From: Hydrogenophaga sp. NFH-34
Lineage (GTDB): Bacteria > Pseudomonadota > Gammaproteobacteria > Burkholderiales > Burkholderiaceae_C
Direction of reading: 5' to 3'
DNA: 64,000 nt
Assembly (NCBI RefSeq): GCF_021401345.1
Contig: NZ_JACBGE010000019.1
Location: 1-64,000, forward strand
Below are positions 8,247-16,354 of the stretch, piece by piece (position 1 is the first letter of the stretch; the number at the start of each line of letters is the position of its first letter). A model generated the notes under the pieces. That model had not been told where the DNA came from, ran no database searches, and saw only the letters and a program-made list of their open reading frames with translations. A program made the position numbers and the translations under genes.

Positions 8247-8313
8247 GGTGTTTCCTCAGGTCTGAAAGGTTCGTGGGGGTCATCGCCAGCCGCCACAGCG
8301 CGCTGGTGTCCCC

Positions 8314-8343
8314 AATACGCCGGCACCACCACCCCCGGATTCA
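8314..8343 (-). promoter_or_regulatory. Candidate ECF-type promoter for the ferritin-like/DUF3455 transcript
   Basis: On the minus strand GAATCC (8342-8337) is followed after 17 bp by CGTATT (8319-8314), about 68 bp before the ferritin-like start codon. It shares the ATCC-N16/17-CGTA core with the plus-strand candidate at 8379-8406. M. tuberculosis SigK, which pairs with an RskA anti-sigma factor, recognises a CCATCC-type -35, so the resemblance is sensible. This is a visual match only. Confidence 0.4.
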
Positions 8344-8378
8344 CAAACACCCAAAAATCGAAGGGGTATTGGTTGCCG

Positions 8379-8406
8379 GCATCCATCCGGGGCTGCTGTG
8401 CGTACC
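8379..8406 (+). promoter_or_regulatory. Candidate ECF-type promoter for the sigma/anti-sigma pair
   Basis: GCATCC (8379-8384), a 16-bp spacer, then CGTACC (8401-8406), about 160 bp upstream of the chosen sigma start. It shares the ATCC...CGTA core with the divergent motif at 8314-8343. Together they suggest autoregulation of the locus by its own sigma factor. Inferred by eye only. Confidence 0.35.
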
Positions 8407-8565
8407 TGCCCATACCCTTTGCCGAATCCCGCGATGCCCGTTCTGACCCACCCTCCCTTGCCCGCCTGGCACCCGCCGGCAGCCACCGCCGCCACCCTGC
8501 GGACGATGGTGGGTGTGCACCCGTCGGCACGGTGGCGCCGGCTCGAAATGGCCCACAATGCGGCC

Positions 8566-9141
8566 ATGCCCGACGCCACCGACGACCACCTGATCCACCT
8601 GATCGGCCGCGTGGCGGCACAGGACGAAGCCGCCCTCAAAGCGCTGTACGACCACACCTCCGGCAAGCTCTACGGTCTGGCCCTGCGCGTCCTGGGCCAC
8701 GCGGAAGGCGCCGAAGACGCCTTGCAGGAGACCTTTCTGCAGGTGTGGCGCTCGGCGGGCGACTACCAGGCCAGCCTCAGCCCCCCGATGGCCTGGCTCG
8801 GCCTGATGGTGCGCAGCCGCTCCCTCGATCTGCTGCGCCGGCGCAAGGCCGAACGCGAACACCTGCGCACGGACCTCGATGACGAGGCCCTGGTCGAGAC
8901 GCTCGAAGGCGATGCCCCCAACCCGCTGGACACCAGCCTGGCGAGCCAGCAGGCCTGGGCCCTGCACCAGTGCCTGGGCCGGCTGGAACACAAGCAGCGC
9001 CAGGTGGTGAACCTGGCCTACCTGCGCGACCTCAGCCACGGCGAACTGGCCCAGCACCTGCAACTGCCGCTGGGCACGGTCAAGACCTGGATCCGGCGCG
9101 GGCTCGACCAGTTGCGGGCCTGCATGGCCCGCTTTGCCTGA
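8566..9141 (+). CDS. ECF-subfamily RNA polymerase sigma factor
   Basis: A 191-residue sigma factor. Region 2 is at residues 20-95 (LKALYDHTSGKLYGLALRVLG, EDALQETFLQVWRS, PMAWLGLMVRSRSLDLLRRR). Region 4 is at about 125-190 (LGRLEHKQRQVVNLAYLRDLSHGELAQHL, then GTVKTWIRRGLDQLRACM). It is paired with the RskA-type anti-sigma factor 14 bp downstream, so release of the pair probably turns on an envelope stress regulon. The start at ATG 8566 matches normal ECF length; ATG 8548 is a near alternative. The divergent ferritin-like and DUF3455 genes are likely targets. Confidence 0.92.
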   Translation: MPDATDDHLIHLIGRVAAQDEAALKALYDHTSGKLYGLALRVLGHAEGAEDALQETFLQVWRSAGDYQASLSPPMAWLGLMVRSRSLDLLRRRKAEREHLRTDLDDEALVETLEGDAPNPLDTSLASQQAWALHQCLGRLEHKQRQVVNLAYLRDLSHGELAQHLQLPLGTVKTWIRRGLDQLRACMARFA

Positions 9142-9155
9142 AGCCGGAGCGGACC

Positions 9156-9932
9156 ATGGACATCCATCGCCACCCCGACCTGCTGGACCGCCTGGCCGCC
9201 GCCTACGCGCTGGGCACCCTGCGCGGCGCGGCACGCCGGCGCTTCGAAGCCCTGGCGCGCGAGCGCGCCCCCGTGCGGGCCGCCGCGCTGATCTGGCAGA
9301 GCCGCGTCGCCAGCCTCAACGAGCTGCAAGCGCCGGTCGCAGCACCGGCCAGCGTGTGGCCCCGCGTGCACAACCTGGTGCAGGCCGAGCGCGAACGCCA
9401 GGCCATGGCCGCCGCGCGCGCCACGCCCACACCGGCACGGCGCAGTTGGTGGTCCAGCCTGCCGTTGTGGCGCGGCGCCGCTGGCGCGGGCGCCCTGGCC
9501 ACCGTGCTGGCGGTGGTGACCACGGTCGGCGTGAAGAACGATCTGGGCGGCCAGGTGCTCAACCTGCAGGCCCGCCTGGCCGCCACACCCCAGGTGGCCT
9601 ACGTCGCGGTGCTCAACGACGACAGCGCGCACCCGGCCATGCTGGTCACCTTCGACCCCCAGCGCCAGACGCTGACCCTGCAGCGCGTGGGCGGTTATCA
9701 GGAAGCGGCCGACAAGTCGCTGCAACTCTGGGCCCTGCCGCCGGGCGGCGCGCCCCGCTCGCTCGGCGTGCTGGGGCGCGATCCCCTGCTCCACCTCACG
9801 GCCGGCGAAGGCCAGGTGCGCCAGGTGCCGGCGCTGGCCATCAGCCTGGAGCCCCAGGGCGGCGTGCCCGGCGAGGGCGGCCCGACGGGCCCGGTGCTGT
9901 TCCAGGGCGCGCTGATCGAAAAAATGCTCTGA
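9156..9932 (+). CDS. RskA-type anti-sigma factor, single-pass membrane protein
   Basis: A 258-residue protein. The N-terminal 95 residues form an anti-sigma domain (DLLDRLAAAYALGTLRGAARRRFEAL) without an obvious zinc HxxxCxxC motif. A membrane helix follows at about residues 108-128 (GAAGAGALATVLAVVTTVGV). The C-terminal periplasmic RskA-C domain contains LTLQRVGGYQ, LQLWALPPGG and APRSLGVLG. It should hold the upstream sigma factor at the membrane. GGAG lies 7 bp before ATG 9156. The C-terminal domain is paralogous to the orphan protein at 1269-1799. Confidence 0.9.
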   Translation: MDIHRHPDLLDRLAAAYALGTLRGAARRRFEALARERAPVRAAALIWQSRVASLNELQAPVAAPASVWPRVHNLVQAERERQAMAAARATPTPARRSWWSSLPLWRGAAGAGALATVLAVVTTVGVKNDLGGQVLNLQARLAATPQVAYVAVLNDDSAHPAMLVTFDPQRQTLTLQRVGGYQEAADKSLQLWALPPGGAPRSLGVLGRDPLLHLTAGEGQVRQVPALAISLEPQGGVPGEGGPTGPVLFQGALIEKML

Positions 9933-9956
9933 GCGCCGCCAGGCTACGCGCCCCGG

Positions 9957-10808
9957 TCACTGGCGCGCCGTGCGCACATTGGCCGGCGGCAGCTGGGGGT
10001 GGCTGGTGCGCCAGGGGTTGATGTCCAGCCCGCCGCGGCGGGTGTAGCGCGCGTACACCGACAGCCTGGCCGGCCGGCAGCGCGCCCAGATGTCCATGTA
10101 GATGCGCTCGACGCACTGCTCGTGGAATTCGTTGTGGTTGCGAAAGCTCACGATGTACTGCAGCAGCCCGGCCTGATCGATCTGCGGCCCGGTGTAGCTG
10201 ATCTGCACGCTGCCCCAGTCGGGCTGACCGGTCACCAGGCAGTTGCTTTTGAGCAGGTCGCTGGTGAGGATTTCGGTCACGGGTTTTTCATCCAGCGCGG
10301 CCGTCAGCAGGTCGGGCGCGGGCTGGTAGCGCGTGCACTCCACGTCGAGCCGGTCGATCGACAGGCCTTCGAGTTCTCGCACCGGCTCGCACTCGAACAG
10401 CGGTGGCGTCAGCAGGCGCACCCCGGCGCTCGAACGCACCGGATCGCCGTGCCAGATGGCCGCACTCACGTCGCTGCGAAGGCGGTCGCGCACCGCGTCC
10501 GCGTCCTCGAAGCGCGTGTTGTTGAAGCTGTTGAGGTAGAGCTTGAACGACTTGCTTTCGACGATGTGCGTGCTTTCGCAGGGAACCGTGATGTGGGCAA
10601 TGGCCACCTGCGGTTTGCCCCGCGGGTTCAGCCACGACAGCTCGAAGGCCGTCCAGAGATCGGCCCCCAGAAAAGGCACGCTGCCGTGGATACCGATTTC
10701 CTGCCGCTTGGGCGCGCGCGGCAACGGAAACAGCAGCGCCGGGTCGTATTGGTCGGCATAGGCCGACGCCTTGCCCAACTGGGATTGTTCGGGGGTGTGC
10801 AGGCTCAT
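9957..10808 (-). CDS. queF: NADPH-dependent 7-cyano-7-deazaguanine (preQ0) reductase
   Basis: QueF reduces preQ0 to preQ1 in queuosine synthesis for tRNA wobble modification. The protein has 283 residues, the length of the two-domain E. coli-type enzyme. The family signature [13 protein letters not shown] (about residues 84-96) and the nucleophile in [18 protein letters not shown] (Cys about 192) are intact. The C-terminal half ends with [14 protein letters not shown] and the [10 protein letters not shown] motif. No other queuosine genes are nearby. Transcribed away from the anti-sigma gene's end (convergent, 24 bp). Confidence 0.96.
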   Translation of the reverse strand: MSLHTPEQSQLGKASAYADQYDPALLFPLPRAPKRQEIGIHGSVPFLGADLWTAFELSWLNPRGKPQVAIAHITVPCESTHIVESKSFKLYLNSFNNTRFEDADAVRDRLRSDVSAAIWHGDPVRSSAGVRLLTPPLFECEPVRELEGLSIDRLDVECTRYQPAPDLLTAALDEKPVTEILTSDLLKSNCLVTGQPDWGSVQISYTGPQIDQAGLLQYIVSFRNHNEFHEQCVERIYMDIWARCRPARLSVYARYTRRGGLDINPWRTSHPQLPPANVRTARQ

Positions 10809-10860
10809 GAAAAACAGCAGAAGGGAGGACTCGGGCAGCGCCGGGAATGCGGTGGCGGGG

Positions 10861-11769
10861 TCAGACGAACACCCGCTCGCGCAGCCACTTGGTGGCGACC
10901 CATTTTTCGCCCTCCAGCACCGGCGCGCCGCCGTGCAGCGTGCGGGTGGCCGGGTGGGGACGGTCGTAGCTGAAGAACACCGCGTTGCCGCGCTGCGGCG
11001 CCACCTCCAGCCCCACGTCGGGGAAGGTGGTGCCGCCGCCGCGCACCGGCTCGTTCAGGTACATCACCAGGGTGGCCACACGCTGGCCGCCGCGGCGCAG
11101 GATGGTGGGGGTGCCGGGTTCGGCGGGATCGAAGTAGTCGTAGTGCGCCTTGTACTCGGCGCCCACGCGGTAGTTGAGCACCTGCATGCCTTCGCCGTTT
11201 TCGACCGGCCAGGCCACCAGGCGGGCGATGCGCGCCTCGATGCGTTCGAGCAGCGCGCTTTCACCCCGGTTGAAAAACATCCCGTCGCTGGTGCGGTCGG
11301 GGTTGAGCTCTTCGCCACCGGTGCGGGTCTGCACCGTGCGCGAACGCGCCATGCGCGGCTGCGCCGCCTCGATGAGGCCTTCGCACTCCTCGGCACTGAG
11401 CAGCCCGCCCAGCACCACGACCCGCGGCAGTTGCAGCGTCGCGAGCACCTCGACCACGCGGTCGCCCAGATCGATCTGTCGCGGCGACCCGCCGAGCCGG
11501 ACTTCGGGCAAGGCCCCCGGCTCGACGGCCGGGGACAGCGCCCCGGCCTGCACCGGCTGGCTGGGCACAACCGGCACCGGCCGCCCCTCCGTGCGGGTGC
11601 GCAGGTGTTCGCGCAGGGTCGCTTCCAGCGCCTGCCCCGCCACGTCCTCACGCCAGCCGGCCGCGATCATGGCCTGCAGCACGGCGTCGGGCGGGAAACC
11701 GGCCGACGCCTGCTCGACGATCCACTGGCGCAGCTCCGGGGTGATCGCCTGACTCAAGGTGTCTTTCAC
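10861..11769 (-). CDS. Prolyl 4-hydroxylase-like 2-oxoglutarate/Fe(II) dioxygenase
   Basis: A 302-residue protein. Residues 1-50 look like a small helical module ([20 protein letters not shown]). Residues 110-302 form the double-stranded beta-helix of the P4H alpha-subunit family. The iron ligands are His and Asp in HYDYFDP and His in [10 protein letters not shown]; the 2-oxoglutarate Lys is in [19 protein letters not shown] and GGGTTFP are also typical. It probably hydroxylates prolines in a protein target, not identified here. The start is a GTG at 11769 preceded by GAGAGG; no good ATG fits. It lies 10 bp from yaaA on the same strand. Confidence 0.88.
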   Translation of the reverse strand: MKDTLSQAITPELRQWIVEQASAGFPPDAVLQAMIAAGWREDVAGQALEATLREHLRTRTEGRPVPVVPSQPVQAGALSPAVEPGALPEVRLGGSPRQIDLGDRVVEVLATLQLPRVVVLGGLLSAEECEGLIEAAQPRMARSRTVQTRTGGEELNPDRTSDGMFFNRGESALLERIEARIARLVAWPVENGEGMQVLNYRVGAEYKAHYDYFDPAEPGTPTILRRGGQRVATLVMYLNEPVRGGGTTFPDVGLEVAPQRGNAVFFSYDRPHPATRTLHGGAPVLEGEKWVATKWLRERVFV

Positions 11770-11779
11770 GGCAAGCCTC

Positions 11780-12556
11780 TCAAGCCTTGGCGTCGCGGCG
11801 GAACACCAGCCGGTCGGCCTCGGACGCGGCCGGCACAAAGCGGTAACCCTCCCGATCAAAGCTCTGGAGCTGCTCGACCCGGGTGATGCGGTGCTGCACG
11901 GCGTGGCGCACCATCAGCCCGCGCGCACGCTTGGCCATGAAACTGATCACCTTGTACGCGTCGCCCTTGCGCTCTTCGAACACGCAGGTCACCACACGCG
12001 GCTGCAGCGCGCGGCGGTCGACCGCCTTGAAGTACTCCTCGCTGGCGAGGTTGACCACCACCGGCGTCTTGTCGGCCCGGGCCCGTTGATTGAGGTAGTC
12101 GGCGATCCGGGTACCCCAGAACTGGTAGAGGTTCTTGCCCCGGGGCGTGACCAGACGGGTGCCCATCTCCAGCCGGTAGGGCTGCATCCAGTCGAGCGGC
12201 CGCAGCACCCCGTAGAGGCCGCTGAGAATGCACAGATGCTGCTGCAGCCAGTCGAGTTCGGGCTCGCCCAGCGAACACGCGTCCAGCCCGCCGTACACGT
12301 CACCATCGAAGGCCAGCACCGCCTGCTTGGCATTGCGGGCCGTGAACTTCGGCCGCCAGGCCTGGTAACGCGCCACATTCAGGCCGGCAAGCTGGTCGGA
12401 CAGGTCCATCAGCTCGGCCACCTGCTGCGGGCTCTTGTCGCGCAACACGGTGATCAGCTCGGTTGCGTCCTTCACGAACAGCGGCTGGGTGTGGGTGGCC
12501 ACGTGCGGGGGCGTCTCGTAGTCCAGGGCCTTCGCGGGAGAAATCAAAAACAGCAT
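11780..12556 (-). CDS. yaaA: YaaA (DUF328/UPF0246) peroxide-stress protein
   Basis: A 258-residue protein of the YaaA family, which in E. coli limits free intracellular iron and Fenton damage during peroxide stress. Family hallmarks are the start MLFLISPAKALDYETP, then FDGDVYGGLDA, HLCILSGLYGVLRPLD, MGTRLVTPRGKNLYQFW and the end FEERKGDAYKVISFMAKRARG. It is full length. It probably forms an operon with the downstream dioxygenase gene. Confidence 0.95.
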   Translation of the reverse strand: MLFLISPAKALDYETPPHVATHTQPLFVKDATELITVLRDKSPQQVAELMDLSDQLAGLNVARYQAWRPKFTARNAKQAVLAFDGDVYGGLDACSLGEPELDWLQQHLCILSGLYGVLRPLDWMQPYRLEMGTRLVTPRGKNLYQFWGTRIADYLNQRARADKTPVVVNLASEEYFKAVDRRALQPRVVTCVFEERKGDAYKVISFMAKRARGLMVRHAVQHRITRVEQLQSFDREGYRFVPAASEADRLVFRRDAKA

Positions 12557-12589
12557 GTCGGTCGTCAGAAAGCAGGCGCCGCGCCCAGC

Positions 12590-13402
12590 TCACCCCGGCG
12601 AACGGGTGGGCACGGGGGCGGGCAGGGGTTTGGCCACGAGCTGCGACAGCTCGGCAACCAGTTGATTGTGCGCGTCCAGGAATGCCGCAGCGATGACCTT
12701 GCCTTCATGGGTATTGCTCCACCCCAGCCCACCCAGGCCGCCGCCCTTGCCGAAAGTCAGCCCGCCCAGCCCGAGGTCGGTGCTGCGCGCGGCGCCGGTG
12801 GCGGCCGACAGCTGTTCGGTGGTTTCGTTGTCGGTCAGCAGCAGCACCACCTGCGCCTCCTTGAACTTGACCTGTTCGGCCGCGCCGGCCAGCATGTCCA
12901 GCCCGGGAATGCGCGCCAGGATGCCGCCGATCTGCCGGCCCGCATCCTGCTCGGAAAACGTCAGGCTCGGCACCAGCGTGTACTGGGCCACGATACCGCG
13001 CCCCTTCTGCACCGTGGTGTCGTCCTGGCGCAGGACACCGTCTTCCTTCAGTTCCTGTTCGCGCACCGTGGCCTTCAGGCCCGAGTGGCGGTCCACCACC
13101 CGGAAGCAGCCGCTTTGCTGCATCAGCACCCGCACCAGCGGCAAAGGGGAATTCGGCAGCCCGCCTTGTCCAATGCCCACGTACCCGCCGGGGTTCTCCA
13201 TGAGCGCGACCACCGCCACCGGCGCGGGACAGGTACGCAGGTCGGTGGCGGCGTTGTGCGCCCCTTGCGGGCCGGCCGAACCCTGGACCACCGAGCCCCC
13301 TTCGCCCAGCTCCACGCCCTGTTTGCCGCAGCCAGCCAGGCCCAGCACCGCACACAGGAGCAGCCCGCACGCCATCCGGAAAGTTGGGGGAACCCAGACC
13401 AT
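12590..13402 (-). CDS. CsgG/HfaB-like outer-membrane lipoprotein candidate
   Basis: A 270-residue lipoprotein. The signal MVWVPPTFRMACGLLLCAVL ends at a lipobox LAGC (Cys25). The body resembles the CsgG fold: LVRVLMQQSGCFRVVDRHSGL, the EQELKEDG helix, then IVAQYTLVPSLTFSEQ and the closing KVIAAAFLDAHNQLVAEL. CsgG-type lipoproteins build secretion pores or envelope assemblies, but no curli genes are present, so its role is unknown. A Gly/Leu-rich segment (DLGLGGLTFGKGGGLGG, about residues 208-225) occupies the region of the transmembrane hairpin in true CsgG. It is divergent from the pseudouridine synthase. Confidence 0.65.
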   Translation of the reverse strand: MVWVPPTFRMACGLLLCAVLGLAGCGKQGVELGEGGSVVQGSAGPQGAHNAATDLRTCPAPVAVVALMENPGGYVGIGQGGLPNSPLPLVRVLMQQSGCFRVVDRHSGLKATVREQELKEDGVLRQDDTTVQKGRGIVAQYTLVPSLTFSEQDAGRQIGGILARIPGLDMLAGAAEQVKFKEAQVVLLLTDNETTEQLSAATGAARSTDLGLGGLTFGKGGGLGGLGWSNTHEGKVIAAAFLDAHNQLVAELSQLVAKPLPAPVPTRSPG

Positions 13403-13501
13403 GTTCAGAGCAGAAGAAAAAAGTGGAGAAGACGGGCACGCCCGCCAGCGGCGCGGAAAGTTTACCCGTGCGGCCCGCGGGCCGCGGTGCCCTGGCGGAC
13501 A

Positions 13502-14218
13502 ATGCGCCGCGTGAACGCCGATGCCCCCCTGACGATCTTGTACCGCGACGCGCACCTGATCGCCATCCACAAGCCTCCCGGCCTGCTGGTGCACCGCACC
13601 GGACTGGACGCGGGCGAAACGCGCTTTGCGGTGCAGTGGCTGCGCGACCAGATCGGCCAGCCGGTCTGGCCGGCGCACCGGCTCGACAAGGGCACCAGCG
13701 GCGTGCTGCTGTTCGCGCTGGATGCCACGACAGCAGGCCAGCTCGGCCGGGCGTTCGAAGCGGGCCAGGGCCTGCAGAAAACCTACCACGCCATCGTGCG
13801 CGGCTGGCCGGCCGACGGGGGCCTGATCGACCACCCGCTGCGGCGCATGCCCGACGACATGCGCACCGACCGCGAGGAGGTGCAGGCCGCGCAGACCCGG
13901 TTTGCCACGCTGGCGCGCTACGCCCTGCCGCTGCCGTATGGCGGCTTTCCCGCCACGCGCTGCGCGCTGGTCGAACTGCAACCGTTGACCGGCCGGCGGC
14001 ACCAGTTGCGGCGCCACCTGAAGCACATCGCCCACCCGATCATCGGCGACGCCACGCACGGCAAAGGGCCGCTGAACCGGGCGGTGGCTGCGTGGCTGGG
14101 GGTGCAGCGGCTGTGGCTGCATGCGAGCGGTCTGGCGCTGGCGCACCCCGTCAGCGGGCACGCGCTGCGCATCGAGGCGCCCCGCGACGACGACTGGGCC
14201 CGCTGGCCGGCCGCCTGA
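13502..14218 (+). CDS. truC: RluA-family pseudouridine synthase, TruC-like
   Basis: A 238-residue single-domain synthase without an S4 domain. The catalytic Asp lies in AHRLDKGTSGVLLFAL (motif HRLDKxTSG). QKTYHAIVRGWP and LTGRRHQLRRHLKHIAHPIIGD are the other conserved blocks. The length and the block PLRRMPDDMRTDREEVQAAQTRF match TruC, which modifies U65 in tRNA; the exact target is inferred. ATG 13502 or GTG 13511 could be the start. It is convergent with the DUF3501 gene, 3 bp away. Confidence 0.85.
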   Translation: MRRVNADAPLTILYRDAHLIAIHKPPGLLVHRTGLDAGETRFAVQWLRDQIGQPVWPAHRLDKGTSGVLLFALDATTAGQLGRAFEAGQGLQKTYHAIVRGWPADGGLIDHPLRRMPDDMRTDREEVQAAQTRFATLARYALPLPYGGFPATRCALVELQPLTGRRHQLRRHLKHIAHPIIGDATHGKGPLNRAVAAWLGVQRLWLHASGLALAHPVSGHALRIEAPRDDDWARWPAA

Positions 14219-14221
14219 GCG

Positions 14222-14812
14222 CTACGCCAGGTCCCCCGCCAGACTGGCCAGCGCCTCCGCCGGCACCTGCACATGCGCCGGGTAGTGCGTGTGGTCGCAG
14301 CCGAGCTTGACCGCGGCGCCAGCGCGGATGGCGGCGCGCATCGCGGGCGTGAACTCGAAGCGCAGGAAATGCACGGCGCTGGTCTTTTCCGCGGTTTCGC
14401 GGTCCAGGTCTTCGTCGGCGATGGCGTAGACCCGATGGTGGCCCTCGACCTCGACAAACATGCGGTCCTCCACGCCGATCAGGCGCGCGAGTTCGCGCTG
14501 GCGCTCGGGGATGTCGGTGTACGCGATCATCATCGTCGCCTTCCAGTTGCTGCCGTCGGGCACCAGCGGCGCGTAGGCCTCGATTTCGCTCTGGGTGCCT
14601 TCTTCCTCGAAGATCTTTTCGATGCGCAGCATCTCCTGGATCTGGTAGCGCATGGTCGTTTCGGACTCGAAGTTCAGCGTGATGTGCTCGCCCAGATGCA
14701 CGGTGCGCCGTTTGCGGTGCGCCATGACCTCGGCCTTGTGCACTTTGCGCCACTTGCTGTAGGCCTCCAGGCTCATCAGGCTGTCGGCGGTGATGTGTCC
14801 GGTCAGTTGCAT
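14222..14812 (-). CDS. DUF3501 protein of a rubrerythrin/Fe-S module
   Basis: A 196-residue soluble protein matching DUF3501: MQLTGHITADSLMSLEAY, then RKRRTVHLGEHITLNFESE, TMRYQIQEMLRIEKIFEE and the end VKLGCDHTHYP. There is no known activity. It is the last gene of the rubrerythrin, Fe-S/CCG, DUF3501 set, a combination known from other proteobacterial genomes. ATG 14812 is chosen because AAGGA lies 7 nt upstream; ATG 14827 is weaker. The conserved RYQIQE and CDHTHYP motifs could bind a metal or cofactor, which is speculation. Confidence 0.82.
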   Translation of the reverse strand: MQLTGHITADSLMSLEAYSKWRKVHKAEVMAHRKRRTVHLGEHITLNFESETTMRYQIQEMLRIEKIFEEEGTQSEIEAYAPLVPDGSNWKATMMIAYTDIPERQRELARLIGVEDRMFVEVEGHHRVYAIADEDLDRETAEKTSAVHFLRFEFTPAMRAAIRAGAAVKLGCDHTHYPAHVQVPAEALASLAGDLA

Positions 14813-14841
14813 GGTGTGGTCCTTCATGGTTTTGCCGCCGG

Positions 14842-14905
14842 GCCGCCCCAAGGCAAACGCGCCCCCATGGGGGGCAGCGACCCGCGCAGCGGTGGAGCGT
14901 GGGGG
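14842..14905 (-). repeat. Palindromic intergenic element after the Fe-S gene stop codon
   Basis: Read on the minus strand, the sequence just after the stop codon starts CCCCCACGC, contains an imperfect CGCTGCGCGG segment, then a CCCCC-ATG-GGGGG hairpin, and ends GGGGCGGCCCGG. The layout resembles the elements at 16355-16440 and 57811-57893 but the sequence differs. It may end or process the transcript between two genes of the module. Confidence 0.6.
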
Positions 14906-16255
14906 TCACTCCAGTCCATAGGCCTTGCGGACCAGGGTCAGCGGGTGGTTCAGTTCGGGTGCGCCGTGGCCGTTCACGTCAAAACCCTGCGCGATGTGGT
15001 GGCCGCCCAACGGGCAGTCGGAGCTGATGTAGTCGGGTTGGCTGCCATCCTTCATGGTCGCCATGGCCTTGAACACCGGCTTGCCGATCTTCATGGCCTG
15101 CTGGTGCGAGCCCTTCTTGACACCGAAGGTGCCGGCGTGGCCCGAGCAGCGTTCGATGGTGTTCACCGTGGTGTCCGGGACCATCTTGAGCATCTCTTCG
15201 GTCTTGCGGCCGATGTTCTGCACCCGGCCGTGGCAGGGGATCTGGTAGCTGATGTTGCCCAGCTTCTGCGGAAACTCGGTCTTCAGAAGACCATCGCGCT
15301 TGCGCGCCATCAGGTACTCGAACGGGTCCCACATGTGTTCCTTGACGAGCTGCGTGTCGGCGTCGTCGGGGAACATGAGCGGGATTTCCTGCTTGAACAT
15401 CAGCGCGCAACTCGGCACGGCAGCGAGGATGGCGTAGCCGTCGCGGGCGTACTTCGCCAGCACCGGAATGTTGGCCTCTTTGCTGGCCTGCACCGAGTCC
15501 AGGTCGCCCAGCTCCAGCTTGGGCATGCCGCAGCACTTTTCCTTCTCGACGAGGGTGTAGGGGATGTGATTGTGGTCGAGGATCTTGAGCAGGTCCAGGC
15601 CGATACCGGGTTCGTTGTGGTTGATGTAGCAGGTGGAGAAGATCGCCACCTTGCCGGGCGTCTTCTCGCCGTCCACCACCTGGGTGGCCTTGGCGTCGGG
15701 CGCGGCCCAGCGGAAGCGTTGGGTCGCCAGATCGGGCAGCCAGGCGTCCTTGTCCACGCCCATCACGTTTTCCATCACGCCGCGAGCGGCCTTGGTCCTG
15801 TTCACCGCGTTGACCACCTGCACCACGATCGGAATCCCGGCGAACTGGCCGTGCACGTCGGTGGAGGCGAGCAGCTTTTCGCTGGTCTTGACCTCACCCT
15901 TCTTGAACTTGATCGCCTTGGCCCGCAGCATGGTGTGCGGGAAGTCCAGGTTCCATTCGTGCGGCGGGGTGTACGGGCACTTGGTCATGTAGCAGAGGTC
16001 GCACATGTAGCACTGGTCCACCACCTTCCAATAGTCGGCCTTTTGCACGCCGTCGACCTCGCCGCTCGGGCCTTCGTCGACCAGATCGAACAACGTCGGG
16101 AATGAGCCGCACAGGCTCACGCAGCGGCGGCAACCGTGGCAGATGTCGAAGATGCGCTCCAGCTCGTGGAAGCACTTCGCTTCGTCGTAGAAATCGGGGC
16201 TCTGCCAATCCAGCGGGTGGCGCGTCGGCGCCTGCAGGTTGCCTTCGGTGGCCAT
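14906..16255 (-). CDS. Heterodisulfide reductase-related [4Fe-4S]/CCG-domain oxidoreductase
   Basis: A 449-residue iron-sulfur protein resembling GlpC or the HdrB/HdrD subunits. Two ferredoxin clusters are near the N-terminus: Cys39, 42, 45, 49 (CHGCRRCVSLC) and Cys82, 85, 88, 93 (CYMCDLCYMTKCP, one residue longer than usual). Two CCG-type domains follow. The first is complete (STCYINHNEPG, EKCCGMPKLELG, PSCALM). The second reads IPCHGR, RCSGHAGTFG and SDCPLGG, so one Cys of the CCG pair is missing. It may pass electrons to or from the rubrerythrin encoded just upstream. GAGGAC precedes ATG 16255. Confidence 0.87.
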   Translation of the reverse strand: MATEGNLQAPTRHPLDWQSPDFYDEAKCFHELERIFDICHGCRRCVSLCGSFPTLFDLVDEGPSGEVDGVQKADYWKVVDQCYMCDLCYMTKCPYTPPHEWNLDFPHTMLRAKAIKFKKGEVKTSEKLLASTDVHGQFAGIPIVVQVVNAVNRTKAARGVMENVMGVDKDAWLPDLATQRFRWAAPDAKATQVVDGEKTPGKVAIFSTCYINHNEPGIGLDLLKILDHNHIPYTLVEKEKCCGMPKLELGDLDSVQASKEANIPVLAKYARDGYAILAAVPSCALMFKQEIPLMFPDDADTQLVKEHMWDPFEYLMARKRDGLLKTEFPQKLGNISYQIPCHGRVQNIGRKTEEMLKMVPDTTVNTIERCSGHAGTFGVKKGSHQQAMKIGKPVFKAMATMKDGSQPDYISSDCPLGGHHIAQGFDVNGHGAPELNHPLTLVRKAYGLE

Positions 16256-16354
16256 GTCTCGGGTCCTCGTCTGTGCGGGCTGGCTCGTGGTTTTTTGAAA
16301 GCGCTCGGCAAAGCGCATTCAAAACGGCGCCCGGAGCGAAAGGCTCCCCTTCCA

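Larger units (their letters stand above)
8247..8565. other. Divergent intergenic region between the ferritin-like and ECF sigma genes
   Basis: These 319 bp contain no convincing gene. Reading upstream of the chosen sigma start stays open, but the composition there is not protein-like. The notable content is the pair of back-to-back ECF-like promoter motifs (8314-8343 minus, 8379-8406 plus). Confidence 0.6.

Noticed and set aside
8398-8565. N-terminal extension of the ECF sigma factor
   Set aside because: The extra 56 residues are Pro/Ala/His-rich and unlike sigma region 1; the normal ECF length starts at 8566.
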